Below are positions 34,451 to 43,571 of a stretch of 64,000 nt of DNA, piece after piece. The stretch is from Aeromonas schubertii. Lineage in GTDB: Bacteria; Pseudomonadota; Gammaproteobacteria; Enterobacterales; Aeromonadaceae. The translations under genes and the position numbers were made by a program. The stretch covers positions 1 to 64,000 of the forward strand of contig NZ_CDDB01000028.1 in NCBI RefSeq assembly GCF_000820105.1, in the 5' to 3' direction. Below the pieces are notes generated by a model that worked only from the letters and a program-made list of their open reading frames with translations, did no database searches and was not told where the DNA came from. The number at the start of each line of letters is the position of its first letter. Within the stretch, counting starts at the first letter, position 1.

Positions 34451-35032
34451 TTACATCTTTATTAGGCCACTAAAGCCCATAAAGGCCAGGGACATCAGGC
34501 CGGCGGTGATCATTGCGATGGAGACGCCCTTGAAGGGCGCCGGCACATCGGCGGCCACCAGGCGTTCACGCATGGCGGCAAAGAGCACCAGTACCAGCGA
34601 GAAACCGAGAGCGGCCCCAAAGCCGTAAAGTACGCTCTGGAAGAAGTCGTGCTGGCTGTTGACGTTGAGCAGCGGCACGGCGAGTACGGCGCAGTTGGTG
34701 GTGATGAGAGGGAGAAAGATCCCGAGCAGTCGATAGAGGGCCGGGCTCGATTTGTGCACCACCATCTCGGTAAATTGCACCACCACGGCGATCACCAGGA
34801 TGAAGGCGAGAATGCGCAGGTAACCGATGCCCAGCGGCAGCAGTATGTAGTGCTCGACCAGATAGGCGCAGGCGCTGGCCAGGGTGATGACGAAGGTGGT
34901 CGCCAGTCCCATGCCGATGGCGGTCTCGAGCTTGCTCGACACACCCATGAAGGGGCAGAGGCCGAGAAACTTGACCAGTACATAGTTGTTGACCAACACG
35001 GTGCTAATCAACAAGAGTAGGTATTCAGTCAT
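34451..35032 (-). CDS. rnfA: Electron transport complex subunit RnfA/RsxA
   Basis: The first gene of the operon: a 193-residue, six-helix membrane subunit homologous to NqrE. It has the characteristic [14 protein letters not shown] near the N terminus and TTNCAVLAV in the middle, whose cysteines form the intramembrane [2Fe-2S] site together with RnfE. Gene order rnfA-B-C-D-G-E-nth is the standard one. I see no clear Fnr or SoxR site in the 115 bp separating it from the divergent exporter gene. Confidence 0.97.
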   Translation of the reverse strand: MTEYLLLLISTVLVNNYVLVKFLGLCPFMGVSSKLETAIGMGLATTFVITLASACAYLVEHYILLPLGIGYLRILAFILVIAVVVQFTEMVVHKSSPALYRLLGIFLPLITTNCAVLAVPLLNVNSQHDFFQSVLYGFGAALGFSLVLVLFAAMRERLVAADVPAPFKGVSIAMITAGLMSLAFMGFSGLIKM

Positions 35033-35147
35033 CAGGGTATCAGCGTTTTCGGAGTAAAACGGCAGATATTATCTGATGTAACTCTTCGCTAAACAACTCT
35101 GCCGGGGCAGGGTTATTCAGCAAATCCCTATTTTCACGGAGGAAATC

Positions 35148-36038
35148 GTGCGTCTTCTGCCCATGTTGGCCCTCACCTTGGCCATGTTGCTGTGGGGCAG
35201 CTCCTTTATCGCCCTCAAGCATGTGCTCGGGGTGTGGGAGTTTGGTCAGGTGCTCTTCATGCGGATGCTTGTAGCGGGGCTGTGCTGGCTGCTCTTGTGG
35301 CGACACCTGTGGCGCTTTACCTATCAGGCCGGAGACTGGCGCTGGCTGGCACTGCTTGGCACCCTCGAGCCCTGCCTCTACTTCCTGCTCGAGGTCAATG
35401 CCCTGCGCTATACCAGTGCCGGACAGGCGGGCATGGTGTGTGCCCTGCTACCGTTGTTGGTGGCCATGGTTGCCTACCTGCTGCTCGGGGAGCGTATCTC
35501 GCGCCGGCAATTGCTGGGTTGCATGATCGCCATCATCGGGGTAGTGGCCCTGAGCCTGGGGGGCGAGCAGGAGGCCAGTGCCCCCAACCCCTTGCTGGGT
35601 AACGCCCTGGAGATGCTGGCCATGCTCTGCGCCGCCACCTATTCGGTGGTACTCAAAAAGCTCTCCAGCCGCTATGGGGTGCTCCCCCTGACGGCCCTGC
35701 AAGCCTTCGTGGGCATCCTCTTTTTTGCGCCCTTTGCCTTCTCATCCCCCTGGCCTACAGCGTGGCGCCCCTTCGATCTCGCCGTGATCCTCTTTCTCGG
35801 CGCCTTCGTGACCCTGGGGGCTTATCTGCTCTACAACTGGGCGGTGACTCAGGTGAAGGTCACCCTGGCGGCGGCTTATGTTAACCTGCTGCCGGTCTTT
35901 ACCCTTATCTTCGCCTATCTGCTGCTCGGTGAGCGGCTCACCCCTTTGCAGGGGATAGCCTGCCTCACCGTCTTGCTCGGCATTGCCGTAGGGCAGATGC
36001 CACTTCGCAGGCGCAAGTTGTTACCCGAACCCGGCTAA
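35148..36038 (+). CDS. DMT-superfamily (EamA) transporter
   Basis: A 296-residue membrane protein with ten predicted helices and two EamA repeats (LAMLLWGSSFIALK early; AATYSVVLKKLSS opening the second half). Exporters of this family move amino acids and other metabolites, and the substrate here is unknown. The start is GTG 35148, directly after GGAGGAAATC; no ATG nearby fits. Its last four bases overlap the end of the convergent glycosyltransferase gene. Confidence 0.9.
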   Translation: MRLLPMLALTLAMLLWGSSFIALKHVLGVWEFGQVLFMRMLVAGLCWLLLWRHLWRFTYQAGDWRWLALLGTLEPCLYFLLEVNALRYTSAGQAGMVCALLPLLVAMVAYLLLGERISRRQLLGCMIAIIGVVALSLGGEQEASAPNPLLGNALEMLAMLCAATYSVVLKKLSSRYGVLPLTALQAFVGILFFAPFAFSSPWPTAWRPFDLAVILFLGAFVTLGAYLLYNWAVTQVKVTLAAAYVNLLPVFTLIFAYLLLGERLTPLQGIACLTVLLGIAVGQMPLRRRKLLPEPG

Positions 36039-37075
36039 CTGGCCCGTGAGAGGTGAGCCGGTTGCAGCCCCTGTAACCAGTTACCATCCAGGGGGATGTT
36101 CTCCCTGTCCGTCACCTCTTGATGGTGATGGTTGGCCCCCAGACACCCGTAGCGGCTCGGCGTGGTCTGGGTGTAGAGGGCGAGGCAGCGGACTCCGCTG
36201 GCAGCGGCCAGGTGCAAAGGGCCCGTATCGGCGCAGATAAAGAGGTGCAGGCCTGAGGTAAAGCGGGCCAGTGCCTCCAGGCTCTGCAGGCTGATGATCT
36301 CATCGCCCAGGTTGGGCTCGGGCAGAGTGGGGTCCTGGATATGGATGAGGTGAGCCGAGGGCATGTGGCTGCGTATTCGGCCGAGCAGATGTTGCCACTG
36401 CCTGTGGGTCAGCCCCTTGCCATCCCGGGCGCCGGTGAAGAAGCCGATCCGTACCGTCTCTCCTGACTGAACGGGCAGGGCCGCCTCCTTCCAGAGGCGA
36501 GGTGCGTGCTCCAGATAGCGAGGGGGGCTAGTGATCCCGAGCAGTTGCAGCGGGGTATGCGCATAATGCCAATCGTCGAGGGGGGTGATGGCCTCATCAA
36601 ACAGCACATCCCCGTTCATTTCGTTAAATCCCCTCTTGTCGGAGGCTCGAATGCAGGCGGTGATCAGGTGATCCGTGCTGGAGGGGAAGGGGGTATAGAC
36701 GCGATCGAAGGGGGTCTTGCGCAATGCGAGCAGGGCCTGCAACGAGGCAGTCAGCTTCCCCCAGCGGAAATGGAGGAGGTGGATGCGGCTGACGGTGAGC
36801 TCTTCGATGAAGGGGGTCATCAGCCCCGAGCTCTGCACCAGCTCAATGGTGGCATCGGGATAACGGGCCCGCAGTGCATGCAGAAAAGGCAGTTGGAAGA
36901 TGGCATTGCCGATCCGGTTGGTGCTGCGTACCACCAGAATTCGGCGCACCTCTGTCTCTTCTCGCACGATGCGATTGCGTGAGGCAACCCAGCCCAGCAG
37001 GCGGCGCTCCCATCCCCGTGTGGCGCGGCGTCGGTAGGAATCAAATCGGCGCAGTTTATCTCTGAGAGTCGACAT
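36035..37075 (-). CDS. Glycosyltransferase family 9 (heptosyltransferase-like)
   Basis: A 346-residue protein of the ADP-heptose:LPS heptosyltransferase family. The N-terminal domain has ILVVRSTNRIGNAIFQLPFLHAL (normally RxxxIGDxxxxxP), in which the usual aspartate is replaced by Asn in IGNAI, and the C-terminal donor domain has ICADTGPLHLAAASGV. It probably adds a sugar to lipopolysaccharide core or O-antigen. No other LPS-core genes surround it, so it is an orphan and its acceptor cannot be told. The N-terminal basic segment (LRRFDSYRRRATRGWERR) may bind membrane. Confidence 0.88.
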   Translation of the reverse strand: MSTLRDKLRRFDSYRRRATRGWERRLLGWVASRNRIVREETEVRRILVVRSTNRIGNAIFQLPFLHALRARYPDATIELVQSSGLMTPFIEELTVSRIHLLHFRWGKLTASLQALLALRKTPFDRVYTPFPSSTDHLITACIRASDKRGFNEMNGDVLFDEAITPLDDWHYAHTPLQLLGITSPPRYLEHAPRLWKEAALPVQSGETVRIGFFTGARDGKGLTHRQWQHLLGRIRSHMPSAHLIHIQDPTLPEPNLGDEIISLQSLEALARFTSGLHLFICADTGPLHLAAASGVRCLALYTQTTPSRYGCLGANHHHQEVTDRENIPLDGNWLQGLQPAHLSRAS

Positions 37076-37244
37076 CTATCACCTTCTCCTTGTGCACCCG
37101 ATGGCGGTCTGAAGGCAAGCTACTGAAACTTAACTCAATAAGCAATGATGGACGCGATTGTTTCATCACTTTGTGACATCACATCGATGGCCTCCCGCAA
37201 GAGGCTCGCGATGCTCTGTCCATCAGAAGAGAAAGGAGTGTGAC

Positions 37245-37730
37245 ATGAATCGTTGGAAGGGGTGGTGCATCGCCCTCATGTATGGCGTCAGTGCCCAGGC
37301 GGCCCCCGTCATCTATGGCTGGGCCGAGCGCGGGGTGCTCGAGCCGGCTGGCCTGATGATGGATCTCAAGCTCGATACCGGGGCCGATACCTCCTCACTC
37401 GATGCGCGGCAGCTGCGCGAGTTTGAGCGAGACGGGGAGCGCTGGGTCAGCTTCACGGTACGCGGTGAGGATAAAGAGGGGGCCAGAACGGTGCGAATAG
37501 AGCGGGAAGTGATCCGCTACGTCAAGGTACGAGGTGCCGGTGGAAGCGATAACCGACCGGTGGTGAGAATGGCTATCTGCATCGGCAATCGGCTGCTTGA
37601 GGACGAATTTACCCTCAACGATCGCAAGAAGATGAGCTATCCCGTGCTGATAGGCCGCAATACGCTGGCCCAGATGGATGCCGCCGTGGCGGCCAACCGC
37701 AGCTATACCCTCACTCCAGGGTGTCCCTGA
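37245..37730 (+). CDS. Secreted retropepsin-like / ATP-dependent zinc protease family protein
   Basis: A 161-residue protein of the RimB-like family often annotated as putative ATP-dependent zinc protease. The fold is retropepsin-like, with the catalytic-type motif LDTGADTSSLDA (about residues 46-57), VKVRGAGGSDNRPVVRM and the closing YPVLIGRNTL. A signal peptide covers residues 1-18 (SAQA), so it acts in the periplasm. ATG 37245 follows AAAGGAG; a frame extending to 37158 is not used. Related proteins without signal peptides affect RimK-type glutamate ligases; a periplasmic target for this one is unknown. Confidence 0.85.
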   Translation: MNRWKGWCIALMYGVSAQAAPVIYGWAERGVLEPAGLMMDLKLDTGADTSSLDARQLREFERDGERWVSFTVRGEDKEGARTVRIEREVIRYVKVRGAGGSDNRPVVRMAICIGNRLLEDEFTLNDRKKMSYPVLIGRNTLAQMDAAVAANRSYTLTPGCP

Positions 37731-37786
37731 ATTGATTCCGACGAGTGCCGGCCCGCTGGACCGGCATCGCGTCATTGTGTGCCTCC

Positions 37787-39319
37787 TCAAGGGGGAGGGA
37801 GCGTCTGGCCAAAGGACTCCCTTGAGAGAGGGAGGCGCCGGCGCAGCAGGCGCACCAGGGGGGGCAGAACGATGACCAGCACCGCCAGCACCAGCAGGCT
37901 CTGGCTGATGGTGCTGCCCCACAGAATGCCGAGTTCGCCGTTGCTGATGGAGAGTGCCCGGCGCAGGTTTTGCTCCAGCATCTCCCCCAGCACGAAGCCC
38001 AGGATCAGCGGCGAGAGGGGGAAGTTGAGTTTGCGCAGCACATAGCCAAACACCCCGAGACCGGCCATCAGCAGCAGATCGAAGGTGGTGCTGTGCACCG
38101 CGTAGACCCCCACCGCCGAAACGGTGGCAATGGCCGGTGCCAGGAACCAGAGCGGGATGCTGAGCATGCGGGTGAACAACCCGATGAGGGGGATGTTCAT
38201 GATGAGCAGCATGATGTTGGCCAGCAGCAGGGCGGCGATCAGCCCCCAGACGATGTCCGGCTGCTCGGTGAACAGTGTCGGTCCCGGGGTGATGTTATAG
38301 AGGGTCAGGGCCCCCATCATCACCGCCGTGGTGCCCGAACCCGGCACACCCAGGGTCAGCATGGGGATGAAGGAGCCACAGGCGGAGGCGTTGTTGGCCG
38401 CCTCGGGAGCCGCCACGCCGCGGATATCGCCCTGGCCGAAGGTGCCTTGCGGGCCGGCCAGGCGCTTCTCGGTCATGTAGGTGAGGGCGCTGGCGATGGT
38501 GGCGCCGGCCCCCGGCAGGATGCCGACGAAGAAGCCGGCGGTGGCCGAGCGCAGCATGGTGCCGGTGCACCGGGTCAGCTCGCGGAAGCTAAACAGCAGG
38601 CGACCGGTCTGGCGCACCAGCTGCTGACCCCCCTTGGTGTGCTCGAGCATTAGCAGAATTTCGCTCACCGAGAAGAGGCCGATCACCACCACGATGAACT
38701 GGATCCCGTCCGACAGGTGCACGCTGTCGAAGGTGAAGCGGTAGACGCCGGTGTTGGCGTCGACGCCGACGGTGGCGAGCCCGAGGCCAATCAGGGCGGC
38801 GAGGAAGGATTTGAGCGGGTTCTGGCTCATCATGCTGCCGAGGCAGGCGATGGCGAACACCATGAGGGCGAAGTACTCGGCCGGGCCGAAGGCGAGCGAC
38901 CAGCGGGCCAGGGCCGGGGCGAACAGTATGATGCCGCCGATGGCGAGCAGGGAGCCGACGAACGAGCTCACCGCCGAGATGGAGAGGGCCACCCCGGCGC
39001 GCCCCTGCTTGGCCATGGGGTAGCCGTCGAGCGCCGTCATGATGGCGGCGGCGTCCCCCGGCACGTTGAGCAGAATGGAGGAGATCCGCCCGCCGTACTC
39101 GCAGCCGATGTAGACGGTGGCGAGCAGGATCAGGGCCGACTCGGGGGGCAGTTTCAGGGCAAAGGCGAGGGGCAGCAGGATCGCCACCCCGTTGATGGGG
39201 CCAAGCCCCGGCAGCAGCCCCACCACGGTGCCGACGAAGCAGCCGATGAGGGCGATCAGCAGGTTTTCGGGGGTGAGGGCCACCGCGAAACCTTGCGCGA
39301 GGTACATCCAGGTATCCAT
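37787..39319 (-). CDS. tctA: Tripartite tricarboxylate transporter, large permease TctA
   Basis: A 510-residue inner-membrane subunit that forms the transport channel. About 11-12 hydrophobic segments run through the protein, with the glycine/proline-rich family signatures GTVVGLLPGLGPINGVAILLP near the N terminus and VGILPGAGATIASALTY in the second half. TctA works with a small TctB and a periplasmic TctC. The gene follows tctB by nine bases. Substrates of the family are citrate and other di- or tricarboxylates. Confidence 0.95.
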   Translation of the reverse strand: MDTWMYLAQGFAVALTPENLLIALIGCFVGTVVGLLPGLGPINGVAILLPLAFALKLPPESALILLATVYIGCEYGGRISSILLNVPGDAAAIMTALDGYPMAKQGRAGVALSISAVSSFVGSLLAIGGIILFAPALARWSLAFGPAEYFALMVFAIACLGSMMSQNPLKSFLAALIGLGLATVGVDANTGVYRFTFDSVHLSDGIQFIVVVIGLFSVSEILLMLEHTKGGQQLVRQTGRLLFSFRELTRCTGTMLRSATAGFFVGILPGAGATIASALTYMTEKRLAGPQGTFGQGDIRGVAAPEAANNASACGSFIPMLTLGVPGSGTTAVMMGALTLYNITPGPTLFTEQPDIVWGLIAALLLANIMLLIMNIPLIGLFTRMLSIPLWFLAPAIATVSAVGVYAVHSTTFDLLLMAGLGVFGYVLRKLNFPLSPLILGFVLGEMLEQNLRRALSISNGELGILWGSTISQSLLVLAVLVIVLPPLVRLLRRRLPLSRESFGQTLPPP

Positions 39320-39328
39320 GACTACTCC

Positions 39329-39760
39329 TTAGGCCAGCCAGGCGCCGAGCGGCAGGGTGACATCCAGCAGCCGGTCGAAGGCGTAAAAGAGGCAGATGCC
39401 GAGTAGGGGCCCGGCGATGAGGGCGGCGCGCCAGCTGGCGCCAAACAGCCGCCCGACCACCACGGTGAGCAGGGTGGTGGCGAGCGGAAAGCCCAGCCAC
39501 TCGAAGCCCCAGCCGTAGCTAAACAGGGCCAGCACCATGGCGGCGATGCGCAGCAGCGCGGGACGCGCCGGCCAGCTGGCCGGATCCGGCGTGCGCTTAA
39601 GCAGCAGCAGGGCGCAGCCGGCCATCAACAGGCTGATCACAAGCGGGAAGGGGCGCGGCCCCACCGGCTCGTAGCTGTATTCGCTGTGCAGCTGCCAGGC
39701 GAGGGCGGCGGCCCCCAGGCTCAGCAGCAGCCAGCACAGGGCAAACAGACGATCGCTCAT
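39329..39760 (-). CDS. tctB: Tripartite tricarboxylate transporter, small permease TctB
   Basis: A 143-residue membrane protein with four predicted helices and the loosely conserved TctB pattern: PRPFPLVISLLMAGCALLLL and, later, FEWLGFPLATTLLTVVVGRLFGA. It is required for TctABC function, and its exact role is unclear. It lies between tctC (15 bp upstream) and tctA. Confidence 0.9.
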   Translation of the reverse strand: MSDRLFALCWLLLSLGAAALAWQLHSEYSYEPVGPRPFPLVISLLMAGCALLLLKRTPDPASWPARPALLRIAAMVLALFSYGWGFEWLGFPLATTLLTVVVGRLFGASWRAALIAGPLLGICLFYAFDRLLDVTLPLGAWLA

Positions 39761-39775
39761 GGTGCCGGCTCCCTC

Positions 39776-40756
39776 TTACTTGGCCAGACCGAAGGCCTTG
39801 GCCTGCTCGCGATAGTCGGCCACCTGGGCCTTGACGTAGCGGTCAAGCTCGTCGCCGGTGAGATCGAACGCGAACAGGCCGCGCTGATCACGCTGGGCCT
39901 TGAAGGCATCGCTCTTGGCCAGCTGATCGAAGGTCTGCTTCCACCATTGGTAGCCGGCGTCGCTTACCTTGGGGCCCACGTAGAAGCCGCGAATGACCGG
40001 CCACACCAGGTCATAACCCTGCTCCCTGGCGGTGGGAATGTCGGCCAGCTGGCCCGGCAGGCGATCCTTGGCAAACACCGCCAGTACCTTGAGCTTGTCG
40101 CCGCCAAGGTAGGGGACCATCTCGCTCAGATCGCCCGAGACCACCTGCACATGATTGCCAAGCAGGGCGGTCACCGGCTCGCCACCCCCTTCGAAGGCGA
40201 CGTAGCGCATCTTGTGGGGATCGACCCCGGCCAGCTTGGCCAGCAGGGCGGCTTTCATCCAGTCCTGACTGCCGATGGAGGCGCCGGCACCGATCACCAC
40301 GCTGTCGGGATTTTGCTTCAGGGTTGCGACCAGCTCCTTGAGGCTCTGGTAGGGGGCGTCGTGGCGCACCGCTATCATGCCGTAGTCGGTGCCAACGGCG
40401 GCCAGCCAGCGCACGTCATCGACCCCGTAACGGCCGAACTTGCCCTGGGAGAGGTTCAAGAGTGAACCACTCGAAAAGGCGACCACGGTACCGGCCTCGG
40501 CCGGGCGCTGGGCTACGATGGCGTTGTAGGCCACGGCGCCGACGCCGCCCGGCATGTAGGTGACGCGCATGGGCTTGTCGATGGCTCCGCTCTCTTGCAG
40601 GCTCACCTGCAGCAGTTTGCAGGTGAGGTCGAAGCCGCCGCCCGGTTTGGCGGGGGCGATGCACTCGGTGCGCGAGGGGGCTCCCTCGGCGGCGAAGGCG
40701 GGGTGACCGGCCAGCAGGGCCAGCAAGGTCAGGGCGTGAAGCGTTCCTTTTGTCAT
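39776..40756 (-). CDS. tctC: Tripartite tricarboxylate transporter, binding protein TctC
   Basis: A 326-residue periplasmic binding protein with a signal peptide (about residues 1-22, PAFAA). The family's ligand loops are present: ECIAPAKPGGGFDLTCKLL in the first lobe and VIGAGASIGSQDWMKAALL in the second. The opening KPGGGFDLTC resembles the classical Salmonella-type citrate-binding TctC. The start 40756 is chosen because it begins the signal peptide; a longer frame to 40849 crosses the control region. It is the first gene of tctCBA, divergent from tctDE. Confidence 0.94.
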   Translation of the reverse strand: MTKGTLHALTLLALLAGHPAFAAEGAPSRTECIAPAKPGGGFDLTCKLLQVSLQESGAIDKPMRVTYMPGGVGAVAYNAIVAQRPAEAGTVVAFSSGSLLNLSQGKFGRYGVDDVRWLAAVGTDYGMIAVRHDAPYQSLKELVATLKQNPDSVVIGAGASIGSQDWMKAALLAKLAGVDPHKMRYVAFEGGGEPVTALLGNHVQVVSGDLSEMVPYLGGDKLKVLAVFAKDRLPGQLADIPTAREQGYDLVWPVIRGFYVGPKVSDAGYQWWKQTFDQLAKSDAFKAQRDQRGLFAFDLTGDELDRYVKAQVADYREQAKAFGLAK

Positions 40757-40840
40757 TGTTTTTTCTCCGTCAGGCGACCCCATGTCGCACTCTGTGACCC
40801 CGCCCGCTGGACGAGGTGATGCGAAATTGTTAAAACAGCC

Positions 40841-40860
40841 ACCTTTCATTTACCTTTCAT
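40841..40860. promoter_or_regulatory. Direct repeat in the tctC/tctD intergenic region, candidate TctD site
   Basis: ACCTTTCAT-TT-ACCTTTCAT: two perfect 9-mers in 11-bp phase, the usual arrangement for OmpR-family response regulators, here between the divergent tctCBA and tctDE genes. It lies 27 bp before the tctD start codon and 85 bp before tctC. Confidence 0.55.
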
Positions 40861-40887
40861 CGCGCCACGATGTTGCGGAGTTGTGAC

Positions 40888-41556
40888 ATGCGTCTCTTGT
40901 TGGCCGAGGACAATCACGAGCTGGCTCATTGGCTGAGTCGGGCGTTGGGCGACGCCGGGTTTGCCGTTGACTGGGCCGAGGACGGGGCGGCGGCGGATCA
41001 CCTGCTGCAGCACGAGCAGTACGCCCTGGCGGTGCTCGATATCGAGATGCCGCGCAGGGGCGGGCTCGAGGTGCTGGCCCGACTGCGCCGCCGCGGGCAG
41101 GATCTGCCGGTGTTGCTGCTCACCGCCCACGGGGCGGTCGAGGATCGCATCCGCGGCCTGCAGGCGGGGGCCGACGACTACCTCGCCAAGCCGTTTGACC
41201 TCGGCGAGCTCGACGCCCGTCTGCGAGCCCTGCTGCGCCGCAGTCAGGGGGCTGTCAGCGCCGAGCAGCGCCTTGGCGCCCTCTGTTTGCACCCGGAAGG
41301 TTACTTCCTGGTGGGGGAGGTGCCGCTACCGCTCACCCCGCGTGAGCATGCCCTGCTCACCGTCCTGATGTACCGCCGCGGTCGCCCGGTGGCCAAGGGG
41401 CAACTGTTTGAGCAGGTGTTCACTCTGGGGGAGGAGGCGAGCCGGGAGAGCATCGATCTCTACATCCATCGCCTGCGCAAGAAGCTCGCCGGCAGCGGGG
41501 TGATGATCACCACATTGCGTGGCCTGGGCTACCTGCTCGAGGAGGCTGAGGATTAA
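40888..41556 (+). CDS. tctD: Two-component response regulator TctD
   Basis: A 222-residue OmpR-family regulator. The receiver has the acidic pair in LLAEDNHE, the phosphorylated aspartate in AVLDIEMPRRGG (D51) and the conserved lysine in DDYLAKPFD. A winged-helix effector domain follows, with FEQVFTLGEEASRESIDLYIHRLRKKL. It is divergent from the transporter genes and overlapped or directly followed by the kinase gene. TctD activates tct transport genes in Salmonella; the same role is inferred here. Confidence 0.94.
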   Translation: MRLLLAEDNHELAHWLSRALGDAGFAVDWAEDGAAADHLLQHEQYALAVLDIEMPRRGGLEVLARLRRRGQDLPVLLLTAHGAVEDRIRGLQAGADDYLAKPFDLGELDARLRALLRRSQGAVSAEQRLGALCLHPEGYFLVGEVPLPLTPREHALLTVLMYRRGRPVAKGQLFEQVFTLGEEASRESIDLYIHRLRKKLAGSGVMITTLRGLGYLLEEAED

Positions 41557-42985
41557 TCGCTCCCTGCTCGGCCAGCTACTGCTCTTCCTGGGGCTGCCCA
41601 TGATGGTGCTGTGGGCACTCTCTACCTGGAGCAGTTACCACACTGCCCTGGCCGCGGCCACCCAGGCCTATGATCGCACCCTGCTCGCCTCGGCCCGCAC
41701 CGTGGCCGAGCGTCTCGATGTGGCCGAAGGTAGATTACGGGTCGACGTGCCTTATGTGGTGCTCGACAGCTTCGAGCGCAACATGCGCGATCGCCTCTAC
41801 TATCAGGTGCGTGGGCCCTCGCAGCGGGTCATCTCCGGCTATGAGGCGCTACCGGTACGACCGGCCGACACGCCGCTCACCGATCGCTATCCGGCGCTCG
41901 CCTATTTCTACGACGGGGAGTATCAGGGGGCGCCGATCCGTGCCGTCGCCCTGCTGCAGCCGGTGAACCAGGGCGGGGTTAGCGGCATGGCGACCATCAC
42001 GGTGGCCGAGACCCTGCTCGGGCGCCGCCAGCTCGCCGAACAGCTGCTGTGGAGCGCATTCTTCTCCCAGGGGGCCCTGCTCTGTCTGACCTGGCTTATC
42101 GCCTACCTGCTGCTTAAGCGGCTGCTCACTCCCATGCGCCGTCTCTCGCGCGAGCTGCTCCGCCGCGACGCCGCCAACCTGGCACCGCTGCCGGACTTGC
42201 TCCCCTGGCAGGAGACCCGGCCGCTGATCCTCGCTTTCAACCGTCATCTGGAGAGATTGAGGCAGATGGTAACCCGCCAGGAGCGTTTCAGCGCCGATGC
42301 CGCGCATCAGCTGCGAACCCCCCTGGCCGTACTCAAGACCCAGGTGGCCGTGGCCCAGGCGAGCACCGATCCCAAGGCCGAGCTCGTCGCCATGGTGCAC
42401 ACCCTGGACCGCACCATAGGGCTGACCGAGCGACTGCTCACTCTGGCACGGCTCAAGGCCGACGAGTGTGCCGGCCGACGCACCCTTAACCCGTTGGATC
42501 TGGTGGCTCTGGTGCAGGAGGCCTGTTTCTCGCGACTGATGGCCGCTCGTACCCGGGGGATCGATCTCGGTTATGAGGGGGAGGCGCAGTGCATGGTGCC
42601 AGGAGAGCCTCTTCTGCTTGGAGAGCTGTGTGCCAACCTCATCGACAACGCCATCAAGTACACTCCGGCGCGGGGAATGGTGACGGTGCGGGTGCGGCGA
42701 GAGGCGGGGCGGGTCTGGCTTGAGGTGGAAGACTCGGGCCCCGGCATTGCGCCGGATGAGTGTGAGCGTGCCGCTCAACCCTTCGTACGACTCGAGCACG
42801 GAGGCGATCAGCCCGGGGCTGGCCTCGGTCTTGCCCTGGTGCGTGACATCGCCCATTACCATGGAAGCGGGCTCTCGCTCGAGCGGGGACCATCCCTTGG
42901 GGGGTTGCTGGCTCGAGTGGGACTGGGCGAGGGGGCCGCCCCTTCCCCGACGCCTTCTCACCCTGATCTTGGGGCCATCCCATGA
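41519..42985 (+). CDS. tctE: Sensor histidine kinase TctE
   Basis: A 477- to 488-residue membrane kinase. A first helix (LLGQLLLFLGLPMMVLWAL) is followed by a periplasmic TctE-type sensor domain of about 130 residues, a second helix, a HAMP-like linker, the phosphoacceptor box FSADAAHQLRTPLAVLKTQ and the ATPase motifs NLIDNAIKYTP, DSGPGI and GAGLGLALV. The start is uncertain. GTG 41519 lies inside tctD without a ribosome site. ATT 41552 has a perfect AGGAGG six bases upstream and would begin at the membrane helix, which suggests a non-standard start. Confidence 0.93.
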   Translation: MAWATCSRRLRINRSLLGQLLLFLGLPMMVLWALSTWSSYHTALAAATQAYDRTLLASARTVAERLDVAEGRLRVDVPYVVLDSFERNMRDRLYYQVRGPSQRVISGYEALPVRPADTPLTDRYPALAYFYDGEYQGAPIRAVALLQPVNQGGVSGMATITVAETLLGRRQLAEQLLWSAFFSQGALLCLTWLIAYLLLKRLLTPMRRLSRELLRRDAANLAPLPDLLPWQETRPLILAFNRHLERLRQMVTRQERFSADAAHQLRTPLAVLKTQVAVAQASTDPKAELVAMVHTLDRTIGLTERLLTLARLKADECAGRRTLNPLDLVALVQEACFSRLMAARTRGIDLGYEGEAQCMVPGEPLLLGELCANLIDNAIKYTPARGMVTVRVRREAGRVWLEVEDSGPGIAPDECERAAQPFVRLEHGGDQPGAGLGLALVRDIAHYHGSGLSLERGPSLGGLLARVGLGEGAAPSPTPSHPDLGAIP

Positions 42986-43003
42986 CGGACAGGCCCGTCG
43001 GGG

Positions 43004-43483
43004 TTACCACTTGGCGAAGTAGTCGACAAAGCGGACAAACTTGTCGCGGCTGTAGCTGTCCCCCTGCTCGAGCAGTCCTGTGTTGACTGACTCGATCAGG
43101 GTGCCATTTTTGTCCAGGATGAAGAAGTGGGGTACCCCCTGAAACTCGGGATAGACGCTCAAGAAATGGGTGTTCTTGTTTTCGTCGCTCACATTGACCT
43201 TGATCACGACGAAGGTGTCGGTGAAGGCCTTGGCGAGGTGCGGGTCGGCATCGAGAAAACGGTTCATCTCCTTGCACCAGCGGCACCACTCTCCTCCGAT
43301 AAACAGCAAGATTTTCTTCTTCTCCATCGACGCCTTGAGGCGTGCTCCGCTGAGATCGTTCAACGGATTGCGGGCGGGATCGTAAGCCTGGCTGTAGCCG
43401 GGCTGACCATCGGCCCAGCCGGCGGCCAGGGTCGGGAGGGGCAGCAGGGCACAGGCGAGCAGCAGGGCGGTGAGGGATTTCAT
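43004..43483 (-). CDS. Secreted thioredoxin-like protein
   Basis: A 159-residue periplasmic protein with a signal peptide (residues 1-18 or so, TLAAGWA) and a thioredoxin fold of the DUF255/SoxW type. The redox motif is WCRWC in GGEWCRWCKEMNRFLD, and the cis-proline segment is QGVPHFFILDKNG. It probably reduces or isomerises disulfides in envelope proteins. ATG 43483 begins the signal peptide; upstream frame to 43642 is not used. It is convergent with tctE and downstream of asnB on the same strand. Confidence 0.88.
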   Translation of the reverse strand: MKSLTALLLACALLPLPTLAAGWADGQPGYSQAYDPARNPLNDLSGARLKASMEKKKILLFIGGEWCRWCKEMNRFLDADPHLAKAFTDTFVVIKVNVSDENKNTHFLSVYPEFQGVPHFFILDKNGTLIESVNTGLLEQGDSYSRDKFVRFVDYFAKW

Positions 43484-43571
43484 CCTTACATCCTTGTGGT
43501 TGGCAAGAGGGTTCAGGCTAGCAGGGCGGCACAAAAACAACCACCCCCGCCAAGGCGGGGGTGGGTCTCTA

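Noticed and set aside
37160..37244. TGTGACATCACA near 37173 as a CRP site
   Set aside because: The half-sites are separated by 2 bp, not the 6 bp CRP requires.
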